Source of the DNA: Paludibacteraceae bacterium
GTDB lineage: Bacteria; Bacteroidota; Bacteroidia; Bacteroidales; Paludibacteraceae
DNA: 64,000 nucleotides
Reading direction: 5' to 3'
NCBI GenBank assembly: GCA_017503075.1
Contig: JAFVTU010000019.1
Span: 1-64,000, forward strand
The notes under the pieces were generated by a model that was not told where the DNA came from, ran no database searches, and saw only the letters and a list, made by a program, of their open reading frames with translations. The translations under genes were made by a program, and so were the position numbers. This document shows, in pieces, positions 1 to 7,898 of this stretch (the stretch's first letter is position 1; each line of letters starts with the position of its first letter).

Positions 1-1020
1 CTGTTGCAGATATTGGTTCTCCACGCGGATGAGTTTGTCATCGTTGTTGATATAGCGCGTATAGTCGTTGGCGTACTTCATGTTCGCCCGCACCGACCAA
101 CGATTAAACAACTCATCTTGCCATGTGGCTTGCACAAAGGAGTTGCGATCCCACAGGCGTTCGCCATTGCGCCACACATTATTCACAATCGCACCCGGTA
201 CACCGCGCTCGGAGTTGTAGTGATAGAGTTGCAGTTTCCAGAAGCCCGTGTTGCTATAGTAATGATTGAGTGCCGCTTCCACGCGGATGGCATTGATGTC
301 GCCATTTTGGCGGATGGCGGTAGTGTCGTATGCCACTTCGCCCGACGGAGTGACGCGGCGGTAACGGAAAGGATACTTACCATCGGCAGAAACCAACTCG
401 GCATTGGCTGTAATTGACATCGTCTCACTGAGGCGGATATCGAACAGCAGACTCGGATTGATAAGCGCAAAACTGCCTGCACGCATCTGCGCTTTCACGT
501 TGAAGGCCTTGCCTGCCTCGAAACGCGGACGGCGAGTGGTGAGGTAGATACTTCCCGCAGCACCAAACTCGCGTGCAGACTGCCAGATATCGGACTTCTG
601 GCCGTTGTAGAGCTGGATTTCTTCGATGTTTTCGAGCGAATATTTGCCGAGGTCGATTTGTCCGTTTTGGGCATTGCCGAGTTGTACGCCATTGTAATAC
701 ACGCCCATATGGTTGGTACCCATGCTGCGGATATTCACGGTTTTGATACCGCCCACACCACCATAATCTTTGATCTGTACGCCCGAGAAATAGCGGATGG
801 CATCGGCTACGCTGAGGGCATTCATTTTCTTGAGCTGCACGCCCGCAAGTGTCTGAGGGATAATGATATCCTTCTCTTTGACGCGGGCGGTGATGGTGTA
901 TTCCTCCAACTCGAGATGGCGGTAGATGGAGTCAAGATACAACGAATCGGCGACATTGTTTTGAGAGAATGCTGCCAAGCACGAGAGTGCGAAAAGCCAT
1001 ATGAGAAACCGTCTGTTCAT
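1..1020 (-). CDS. btuB: TonB-dependent receptor, BtuB-like, N-terminal part (cut by window edge)
   Basis: About 340 residues are visible; the gene runs off the left edge. It starts with a signal peptide (MNRRFLIWLFALS, then a cleavable region near residue 20), followed by a TonB plug domain (roughly residues 45-150, including IRYFSGVQIKDYGGVGGI and the NIRSMG stretch) and the first strands of the outer-membrane barrel. Outer-membrane receptors of this family import large chelates using TonB energy. The 5' leader carries a cobalamin riboswitch on the same strand, so vitamin B12 or another corrinoid is the likely ligand; this is inference from context because the ligand-binding loops are beyond the edge. 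No carboxypeptidase-regulatory domain precedes the plug, unlike SusC-type receptors. The frame is open to base 1. Confidence 0.88.
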   Translation of the reverse strand, partial: MNRRFLIWLFALSCLAAFSQNNVADSLYLDSIYRHLELEEYTITARVKEKDIIIPQTLAGVQLKKMNALSVADAIRYFSGVQIKDYGGVGGIKTVNIRSMGTNHMGVYYNGVQLGNAQNGQIDLGKYSLENIEEIQLYNGQKSDIWQSAREFGAAGSIYLTTRRPRFEAGKAFNVKAQMRAGSFALINPSLLFDIRLSETMSITANAELVSADGKYPFRYRRVTPSGEVAYDTTAIRQNGDINAIRVEAALNHYYSNTGFWKLQLYHYNSERGVPGAIVNNVWRNGERLWDRNSFVQATWQDELFNRWSVRANMKYANDYTRYINNDDKLIRVENQYLQQ

Positions 1021-1039
1021 GTCTTAAGCCCTATACCAC

Positions 1040-1196
1040 GAGAGCGTTCAACGAATGCATGTAGCAGGTCTTCTGACTTATCGCTCCTTTTGTTCGGCCT
1101 TCCCACCTTAGAGGCAGTGACCTAAGAGATAGTGAACATCGGATTGCGAATCACAGCAGCGGGTCTGTGCAAGAATCTCACTTGCTTCCCTAAATC
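1040..1196 (-). promoter_or_regulatory. Cobalamin riboswitch
   Basis: On the minus strand the leader shows the conserved blocks of the AdoCbl riboswitch in order: GGGAAGCAAGTGAGATTC near 1173-1190, a GCACAGACCCGC-type core near 1157-1168, a GGGAAGGCCGAA block near 1095-1110, and the B12 box (AGTCAGAAGACCTGC) near 1063-1077. It sits between the promoter at 1208-1239 and the receptor start at 1020, so it should repress the receptor when cobalamin is plentiful. The exact edges are approximate. Confidence 0.9.
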
Positions 1197-1207
1197 TAAA
1201 TGCGGTG

Positions 1208-1239
1208 CAAAGGTACGGCTTTTTTCTGAAGTATGCAAA
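1208..1239 (-). promoter_or_regulatory. Promoter of the riboswitch-receptor transcript
   Basis: Bacteroidota-type promoter on the minus strand: -33 TTTG at 1236-1239 and -7 TACCTTTG at 1208-1215, with 20 bp between them. It lies just upstream of the cobalamin riboswitch. Confidence 0.8.
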
Positions 1240-1273
1240 TAAATTAGCAAAAATTACGCAATGTACTAGAAGA

Positions 1274-1305
1274 TTTGCATATGTAAAAAAAAAATTGTAA
1301 CTTTG
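1274..1305 (+). promoter_or_regulatory. Promoter of ileS
   Basis: -33 TTTG at 1274-1277 and -7 TAACTTTG at 1298-1305, 20 bp apart. Transcription should start near 1311, giving a leader of about 90 nt. The leader contains a perfect 8-bp stem (1314-1321 with 1340-1347). Confidence 0.8.
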
Positions 1306-1399
1306 CAGCGTTTTTCGTGCGCCCATGCGCTACGCGCTACGCACGAACCATAGGTAAAGCAAATATAACCAACTAAAAAATAAGAATTTGACAACAAAA

Positions 1400-4300
1400 A
1401 TGAAACACTTCAACGAGTACAAACAACTAAACTTGGCAGAATTGAGCAAGGAGATCCTTGCTCAATGGGAGAAGGAAGACTTGTTCCACAAGAGTATCGA
1501 AACACGCGAAGGATGCCCTTCGTTCCTCTTCTTCGAAGGTCCTCCTTCCGCTAACGGTATGCCAGGTATTCACCACGTGATGGCTCGTACAATCAAAGAT
1601 ACCTTCTGCCGTTTCAAGACCATGCAAGGTTATCAAGTGAAGCGCAAAGCGGGCTGGGATACCCACGGTTTGCCTGTGGAGTTGGGCGTTGAGAAACTGC
1701 TGGGTATCACCAAAGAGGATATTGGCAAGAAGATCAGCGTGGACGAATACAACGCTGCCTGCCGCCGCGAGGTGATGAAATACACCCAAGAATGGACCAA
1801 CCTAACCAAACAAATGGGCTACTGGGTGGATCTCGATAATCCCTATATCACCTACGATAACAAGTTTATCGAGACACTGTGGTGGCTGCTCAAAGAGTTG
1901 TACAAGAAGGGCTATCTCTATAAGGGTTACACTATCCAACCCTACTCGCCCGCAGCAGGTACAGGTCTCTCCTCGCATGAGTTGAACCAACCCGGCTGCT
2001 ACCGCGATGTGAAAGACACCACCTGTACGGCGCAGTTTAGGCTATTAGGCGATAAGGCGATGAGGTTATTAGGCGAGGAAGCTCCTCTCTACGCTCTCGC
2101 GTGGACCACTACCCCTTGGACTCTCCCAAGCAACACCGCCCTCTGCGTAGGACCAAAGATTGACTACGTCATCGTGAAAGGCGAGAACCCATACACCAAG
2201 ATCGAAGCCCTCTACCTCCTCGCAGAGGCACGCCTCGCTGCTTATGCCAAAGAACTCGGCGAAGCACCAGAAGTCCTTTGGCGCGGTAAAGGTACTGACC
2301 TCGAGGGTATCCAATACGAGCAACTCATCCCTTGGGCTAATCCTGGAGAAGGTGCCTTCAAGATCATCCTCGGCGACTATGTGACCACCGAAGATGGTAC
2401 AGGTATTGTGCATATTGCTCCTACTTTTGGTGCAGATGATGCCTTTGTGGCAAAGAAAGCAGGCGTACCAGGCATGGTGTTCATCACCAAGAAAGGCGAG
2501 CAACGCCCAATGGTGGATATGACGGGTAAATTCTTCAATATTGCCGATTTAGACGAGGATTTCGTAAAGAATCAAGTGGATGTAGCGGCATACGAGCCAT
2601 GGGCTGGTCGCTTCGTGAAGAACGCTTATGACCCTACTCTCACCGACAAAGATGAGACCCTCGACATCAGTATTTGCATCTGGCTCAAGGGCGAGAACAA
2701 AGCGTTCCGCATTGAGAAGCACGTCCACAACTACCCACACTGCTGGCGTACAGACAAGCCCGTCCTCTACTACCCACTCGACTCGTGGTTTATCCGCTCG
2801 ACCAAAGCGCGCGAGGAGATGATGGCACTCAACAACACCATCAACTGGCAACCCGAGTCCACAGGTACAGGTCGCTTTGGCAAGTGGCTGGAGAATCTCA
2901 ACGACTGGAACCTATCCCGCTCACGCTACTGGGGTACACCACTCCCAATCTGGCGCACCGAAGATGGACAAGAGGAACTCTGCATTGGCTCTATCGCCGA
3001 ACTCATGCAGGAGATCGACAAGTCTATCGCAGCGGGCTTCATGACCGAGAACCCTTGGCCAAAGCATATCGTGGGCGACTACTCCAAAGAGAACTACGAC
3101 CCTGCTGTCATTGACCTCCACCGCCCATATGTGGATAATATCATTCTCTGCTCTCCTTCGGGCAAACCCATGAAGCGCGAGCTGGACCTCATCGACGTAT
3201 GGTTCGACTCTGGCGCTATGCCTTACGCACAAAACCACTATCCATTTGAGAACCAAGACGCACCACGCACCGCAGATTTCATTTCCGAAGGTGTGGACCA
3301 AACACGCGGATGGTTCTTCACGCTTCACGCTATCCATACGATGATTGAGGGCAGCGTAGCATACAAAAATGTAATCAGCAACGGACTCGTACTTGATAAG
3401 AACGGCAACAAGATGTCCAAACGCCTCGGCAATGCGGTCGATCCATTCGGCGCATTGGACAAGTACGGCGCAGACGCGGTACGCTGGTATATGCTCACCA
3501 ACTCCAGCCCATGGGAGAACCTCAAGTTCGACCCAGAAGGTGTGGACGAGATTCGCCGCAAGTTCTTCGGCACCCTCTACAACACCTACGGCTTCTTCGC
3601 CCTCTACGCCAACGTGGATGGCTGGAACCCCGAGTCAATCGCCAATAGCCAATCGCCAATAACCAATAGCCTCACCGAGATCGACAAATGGGTACTCTCT
3701 CGCCTCAACTCCCTCATCAAAGAGGTGACTGCCGCATACGAGGCATACGAGCCAACAAAGGCAGGTCGCGCTATCTCAGACTTCGTACAAGATGACCTGA
3801 GCAACTGGTACGTACGCCTCAACCGTAAGCGTTTCTGGGGTGGCGAGATGGATGCCGATAAGCAAGCAGCATACTACACCCTCTATACCTGCCTCAAGAC
3901 TGTGGCCCAACTCATGGCACCTAACGCACCATTCTATGGTGACCGCCTCTACCGCGACCTCACAGGAGAAACGGTGCACCTCAGCCAATGGCCTGTAGCC
4001 GATGAGGCACTGATTAACCTCGACCTCGAGCGCAGTATGTCACTCGCGCAACAAGCCACCTCTATGATTCTCTCGCTCCGCAAACGTGCAGAGAAGAACG
4101 TGCGCCAACCGCTCCAGAAAGCCGTTATCCCTGCGCCTGACCAAGAGACCCTCGAGGCACTCCTCCGCGTAGAAGACCTCATCAAGAGCGAGGTGAATGT
4201 CAAGGAACTGGTTATCGTGCGTGCCGAGGATTCGGAAATCAAACTCGTGAAGAAAATCAAACCAAACTTCAAGGTACTCGGCAAGAAAGTGGGCGGTATG

Positions 4301-4756
4301 ATGAAGCAACTCGCTGCGGCTATTGCCCAAATGAGCCAAGATGACATTGCAGCCTTCGAAGCAGCAGGTACCTTCACTCTCTGCGACTACGCACTCGTGG
4401 CAGAAGACGTGGATATCATCACCGAGGACATGCCAGGCTGGCTCGTAGCCAACAATGGTACCATCACCATTGCTCTCGATATCGAACTCACCCCTGCCCT
4501 CATTGAGGAAGGTATCGCGCGCGAACTCATCAACCGTATCCAGAACCTGCGCAAGTCTTCTGGCTTGGAGATCACCGACCGCATTGCCGTGCAACTGGAG
4601 AACCGCGAGGAGATCGCCGCAGCAGTCACCAACTGCAACGACTATATCGCTTCACAAGTCCTCGCCACTTCCCTCGAATTGGTAGATAATCCGGGTACAG
4701 AGCAAGTATTAGAGATGGATGGATATACAGTTAAGTGTGTAATTAATAAAGCATAA
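1400..4756 (+). CDS. ileS: Isoleucyl-tRNA synthetase
   Basis: Charges tRNA-Ile with isoleucine in the cytoplasm. The class I signature is present: a HIGH-type motif GIHH at about residues 56-59, preceded by PPSANGMPG, and KMSKR at 671-675. The length (1118 residues) fits the longer IleS type common in Bacteroidota. The editing domain and the C-terminal anticodon-binding domain (from about 720) follow. A TTG at 1388 would add four residues; I prefer the ATG at 1400, which begins MKHFNEYKQ as in relatives. Oddity: a 35-bp stretch at 3637-3671 made of five 7-bp repeats lies in frame and encodes a Ser/Asn-rich loop (SIANSQSPITNS) just before the conserved EIDKW segment. It has its own promoter and a structured leader. 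Confidence 0.97.
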   Translation: MKHFNEYKQLNLAELSKEILAQWEKEDLFHKSIETREGCPSFLFFEGPPSANGMPGIHHVMARTIKDTFCRFKTMQGYQVKRKAGWDTHGLPVELGVEKLLGITKEDIGKKISVDEYNAACRREVMKYTQEWTNLTKQMGYWVDLDNPYITYDNKFIETLWWLLKELYKKGYLYKGYTIQPYSPAAGTGLSSHELNQPGCYRDVKDTTCTAQFRLLGDKAMRLLGEEAPLYALAWTTTPWTLPSNTALCVGPKIDYVIVKGENPYTKIEALYLLAEARLAAYAKELGEAPEVLWRGKGTDLEGIQYEQLIPWANPGEGAFKIILGDYVTTEDGTGIVHIAPTFGADDAFVAKKAGVPGMVFITKKGEQRPMVDMTGKFFNIADLDEDFVKNQVDVAAYEPWAGRFVKNAYDPTLTDKDETLDISICIWLKGENKAFRIEKHVHNYPHCWRTDKPVLYYPLDSWFIRSTKAREEMMALNNTINWQPESTGTGRFGKWLENLNDWNLSRSRYWGTPLPIWRTEDGQEELCIGSIAELMQEIDKSIAAGFMTENPWPKHIVGDYSKENYDPAVIDLHRPYVDNIILCSPSGKPMKRELDLIDVWFDSGAMPYAQNHYPFENQDAPRTADFISEGVDQTRGWFFTLHAIHTMIEGSVAYKNVISNGLVLDKNGNKMSKRLGNAVDPFGALDKYGADAVRWYMLTNSSPWENLKFDPEGVDEIRRKFFGTLYNTYGFFALYANVDGWNPESIANSQSPITNSLTEIDKWVLSRLNSLIKEVTAAYEAYEPTKAGRAISDFVQDDLSNWYVRLNRKRFWGGEMDADKQAAYYTLYTCLKTVAQLMAPNAPFYGDRLYRDLTGETVHLSQWPVADEALINLDLERSMSLAQQATSMILSLRKRAEKNVRQPLQKAVIPAPDQETLEALLRVEDLIKSEVNVKELVIVRAEDSEIKLVKKIKPNFKVLGKKVGGMMKQLAAAIAQMSQDDIAAFEAAGTFTLCDYALVAEDVDIITEDMPGWLVANNGTITIALDIELTPALIEEGIARELINRIQNLRKSSGLEITDRIAVQLENREEIAAAVTNCNDYIASQVLATSLELVDNPGTEQVLEMDGYTVKCVINKA
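3637..3671 (+). repeat. In-frame 7-bp tandem repeat inside ileS
   Basis: Five consecutive heptamers: AATCGCC, AATAGCC, AATCGCC, AATAACC, AATAGCC. They encode part of the loop between the ileS catalytic core and the anticodon-binding domain. From memory of Bacteroides IleS this loop is several residues shorter there, so the array looks like a tolerated insertion. Confidence 0.8.
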
Positions 4757-4760
4757 GCAT

Positions 4761-5186
4761 ATGAAACAGAGAAGTTTAGTAGTTGGTTTTTTGGTTGTGA
4801 TCGCAGTTGCTATGACCTCATGCTTTGGACCAAATCCACCCGAGGTAATAGCATTCAAAGAAGCAGACCTCCTCGGTCTCTGGCAAGAGAAAGGCACAGA
4901 AGTATACGTGCGCTTCACCAACGAGCAAGATGATAAGGGCGAGTATAAATACGGTCGCGAATGGGACGAAAGTGAAGATATCTTTGAATCGGATCTCAAA
5001 CCATACGGCAATGGTTGGTTCAAATACAAACTGGTACAAAGCGACCTGACCGAGATTCACCTCATGGACAATAGCGGCGCAGAGATACCCAAAGTGTATC
5101 AAGTGCTGAAGCTCACCGCTGGCGAATTGCAATACAAAGACGATTTCGGTACTACACATACCTTCGACAAAGTGGTAGAGCAATAG
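4761..5186 (+). CDS. Small lipoprotein of unknown function
   Basis: A 141-residue protein with a lipoprotein signal peptide: a hydrophobic stretch VVGFLVVIAVAMTSC places the lipid-modified cysteine at about residue 21. The mature part (about 120 residues) is acidic and probably beta-rich; the LLGLWQEKG...YVRF opening resembles lipocalin-like lipoproteins of Bacteroidales, but this is only a resemblance. It starts 4 nt after the ileS stop and ends 1 nt before the AsmA-like gene, so it is probably cotranscribed with both. I do not recognise a specific function. Likely anchored to the inner or outer membrane facing the periplasm. Confidence 0.75.
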   Translation: MKQRSLVVGFLVVIAVAMTSCFGPNPPEVIAFKEADLLGLWQEKGTEVYVRFTNEQDDKGEYKYGREWDESEDIFESDLKPYGNGWFKYKLVQSDLTEIHLMDNSGAEIPKVYQVLKLTAGELQYKDDFGTTHTFDKVVEQ

Positions 5187-5187
5187 C

Positions 5188-7827
5188 ATGAAGAAAGCAT
5201 TGAAGATATTCGCAGTAGCGCTGAGCAGTATCATCGGACTGGTATTGCTTGTGATAGGTTTGGCCATTTGGGTGGTCTTCATACCCGAACGCTTGACCCC
5301 TATCGTACGCGAAGTAGCAAACGAATATGTACAGTGCGAACATACCATTGGCAAGGTAGAACTGACTTTCTTCTCCACCTTCCCCCATTTTGGACTGAGC
5401 ATCGACAGTGTGATGCTCATCAACCCTATCGAGGGTGCACCGAATGATACCGTGGTGGCAATCCCGCAGATGAAGGTGAGCTTGGACGTGATGGACCTGT
5501 TGGAAAAGCAGACCGTAACCATCAACGAGTTGCGCCTGCCAGATGTGGTGGCAAATATCTATGTGGATAGCGAAGGGAGAGCCAACTATGATGTGGTGGC
5601 ATTACCCGCCGACACCGTGGAAGACAGCGACAGTACCTCAACAGGATTGCCATTGCAGAAAATCGTAGTAGAGCAGTTGCTAGTATCGGCCCGTCATTTG
5701 CATTATACCGACAACACACAAGGCCTATCGGAAGCAATCAACAATCTGCAATTGACCATTGACAATGCACAAGTGTCGATGGATAGCCTGCGATTGGCGG
5801 TTGACAACATACAACTGGCAGCAGGTGTGCGTCATTCGACTCTTGCCTTGGGCGGAAAAGTAGAAGGCACATTGGAGCGACTGTGGATGGATATGTCAGC
5901 CACTATGGATGTCGTGGCAGAGGATGTGAAAGAGTTTCTGCCCACAGACATGCAGGTGCAAGGCAGGGTGAAAGGCAATGCTACCATACAAATGTACCTG
6001 GACGACCTGATAGCTATGCAACTGGAGAAGGGCAAGATCAAAGGCGATATGCAGCTGGTAGGCGTGAACTATCGTGCCGATGGCATCGAAGCAAGATTAC
6101 CAAACAACCGATTGCAACTGGAGATTCCCAACAGTCGTCCTTCGCGCAAAGAGGTAGATTGGTTGGCTGCCACATTGCATACCGATGGGGGTGAGGTGAA
6201 GATGGATACACCTTTGGCTGCAGCGTTTGGAAAGACACAGATTGCCATCGAGGCGAACAACATACTGGGCAACGATCCATGGTTGCATGTCACAGTGGCA
6301 TTGCAATCGGATGCACAGTTGCACGCAACGATGGACAGCATGGACATGACTATCGCGCAACCAAGCCTGAAAGCATACGCAGCATACCACACGCAGGACA
6401 CCCGCAAGATGCCCGTGTTGGATGCAGAAGTGGCCTTTGAGCATGTGAAAGGTTATTACACCGACATTCAGGTGGATATACAGCCATCGACATTGACTGC
6501 CAGGTTGCAAGCCCCTCGCCTGCAAGCCAGTTTACAGACAGCAGCACTGGTAGCACAGATGGGCGAAGAGATATATGTGCAGACAGGAGCCACCACGATG
6601 ACTGCCGCAGCACGCTATAACAAGAACGGAGGCGATAACCTGCTGCTGAAATGGAACCCACGCTTGGCGGTGGATATGCATGAGGCAGAAGCTACCTTGG
6701 CAGGATTCGAGCAGAAGATCACAATTCCAGAGATAGACTTCACCTATAGCAATCGCAACTGCAAGATCGAGCAATCGAAGATCGTGATTGGCAATAGCGA
6801 CTTTGCCCTGACAGGCGAACTCAAAAACATCGGCAGATGGATGCGCAATAGAGGTGTGCTGAAAGGCGAACTGACATTCGAAAGCGAAACAACGGATGTG
6901 AATGAGTTGCTGGCCTTGGTATCCGCAGAAGAGGGCAGTGAGGAAGAAAGTTTTGAAAACACGGCAGAACCACAAGAGAACGCCACAAGTGCCTCTGATC
7001 AAGAAGCAAGCGAGGAAACAGAGCCATTCTTGGTACCAACGAATGTGGATTTAACCTTGAACACCCTGATTAAAGAAGCCAAAGTATTAGACCAAACCGC
7101 ATATAACTTGGGCGGAAAAGTATATGTGAAAGATGGGGTGTTGGTGATCGAAGAAATGGGCTTTATCTGCAATGCAGCCAAGTTGCAACTTACCGCCATG
7201 TATCGTACCCCACGCAGAAATCATATCTATGTGGGATTTGACTACCACATGATAGATATCAATATCCAAGAACTGATTGGCATGATTCCGCAGCTGGATT
7301 CGATGATGCCAATGCTACGTTCGTTCAAGGGCGAGGCAGAGTTCCACTTGGCAGCGGAGACCTATACGAATGCACAATATGAAGTCAAGCCATCGACATT
7401 GCGCGGCGCAGCAAGTATCTTTGGCAAAGACTTGGTAGTATTGGACAATGAGACCTTTGACAAAATCTCGAAACTACTACTATTCAGCAAAAAGACCGAA
7501 AACAAAGTAGATAGCATCTCGGCGGAGATGACATTGTATAAGAAAGAGATTGATGTGTATCCATTCTGCGTGTCGATGGACAACTATATGGTGGCAATAG
7601 GTGGAAGACATAACTTGGATATGAGTTTCAACTACGATGTGAATGTGCTGTCGCCAGTGTATCTAGGCGTGAATGTATCGGGAAGGTTAGATGATTTGGA
7701 TATTAAGTTAGCACCTTGTAAGTTCGCAAAGGACTTTAAGCCACGCTTCCACCGCAAAGTGGATACCCAGTCCGCCGAACTTCGCAGCGTGATACGCGAG
7801 TCAATGCGCAAAAACGTAAAACTATAG
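5188..7827 (+). CDS. AsmA-family envelope protein
   Basis: An 879-residue protein with one N-terminal membrane segment (about residues 5-32), followed by the AsmA N-terminal region (PERLTPIVREVANEYV, then the FFSTFPHFGLSIDSV block typical of the family). The C-terminal third has the AsmA-like beta-groove repeat (ELIGMIPQLDSMMPMLRSFKGEAEFHL...). An acidic, low-complexity stretch rich in Glu and Ser lies near residues 575-615. AsmA-like proteins span or line the periplasm and are thought to move phospholipids or help outer-membrane assembly; that role is known for relatives, not shown here. The start codon is almost immediately after the preceding lipoprotein gene, suggesting a shared transcript. 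Confidence 0.85.
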   Translation: MKKALKIFAVALSSIIGLVLLVIGLAIWVVFIPERLTPIVREVANEYVQCEHTIGKVELTFFSTFPHFGLSIDSVMLINPIEGAPNDTVVAIPQMKVSLDVMDLLEKQTVTINELRLPDVVANIYVDSEGRANYDVVALPADTVEDSDSTSTGLPLQKIVVEQLLVSARHLHYTDNTQGLSEAINNLQLTIDNAQVSMDSLRLAVDNIQLAAGVRHSTLALGGKVEGTLERLWMDMSATMDVVAEDVKEFLPTDMQVQGRVKGNATIQMYLDDLIAMQLEKGKIKGDMQLVGVNYRADGIEARLPNNRLQLEIPNSRPSRKEVDWLAATLHTDGGEVKMDTPLAAAFGKTQIAIEANNILGNDPWLHVTVALQSDAQLHATMDSMDMTIAQPSLKAYAAYHTQDTRKMPVLDAEVAFEHVKGYYTDIQVDIQPSTLTARLQAPRLQASLQTAALVAQMGEEIYVQTGATTMTAAARYNKNGGDNLLLKWNPRLAVDMHEAEATLAGFEQKITIPEIDFTYSNRNCKIEQSKIVIGNSDFALTGELKNIGRWMRNRGVLKGELTFESETTDVNELLALVSAEEGSEEESFENTAEPQENATSASDQEASEETEPFLVPTNVDLTLNTLIKEAKVLDQTAYNLGGKVYVKDGVLVIEEMGFICNAAKLQLTAMYRTPRRNHIYVGFDYHMIDINIQELIGMIPQLDSMMPMLRSFKGEAEFHLAAETYTNAQYEVKPSTLRGAASIFGKDLVVLDNETFDKISKLLLFSKKTENKVDSISAEMTLYKKEIDVYPFCVSMDNYMVAIGGRHNLDMSFNYDVNVLSPVYLGVNVSGRLDDLDIKLAPCKFAKDFKPRFHRKVDTQSAELRSVIRESMRKNVKL

Positions 7828-7835
7828 CGAGTGGC

Positions 7836-7880
7836 GACCTTAAGGACATTAACGACATTAAGGACTTTTGAGACATTAAC
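7836..7880 (+). repeat. 9-bp intergenic tandem repeat
   Basis: Five 9-bp units in the gap before the Dcp gene: GACCTTAAG, GACATTAAC, GACATTAAG, GACTTTTGA, GACATTAAC. It starts 9 nt after the stop of the AsmA-like gene. Units are degenerate, so this is an old or continuously changing array. Confidence 0.8.
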
Positions 7881-7898
7881 AAAAAACACAATAAAACA

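Noticed and set aside
4..417. Plus-strand ORFs at 4-417 and 658-1125
   Set aside because: They lie opposite the TonB receptor frame and the riboswitch; the minus-strand reading gives a clear signal peptide and plug domain.
1311..1399. T-box riboswitch before ileS
   Set aside because: The leader is under 100 nt and shows no T-box sequence or specifier loop; only a simple stem-loop is visible.
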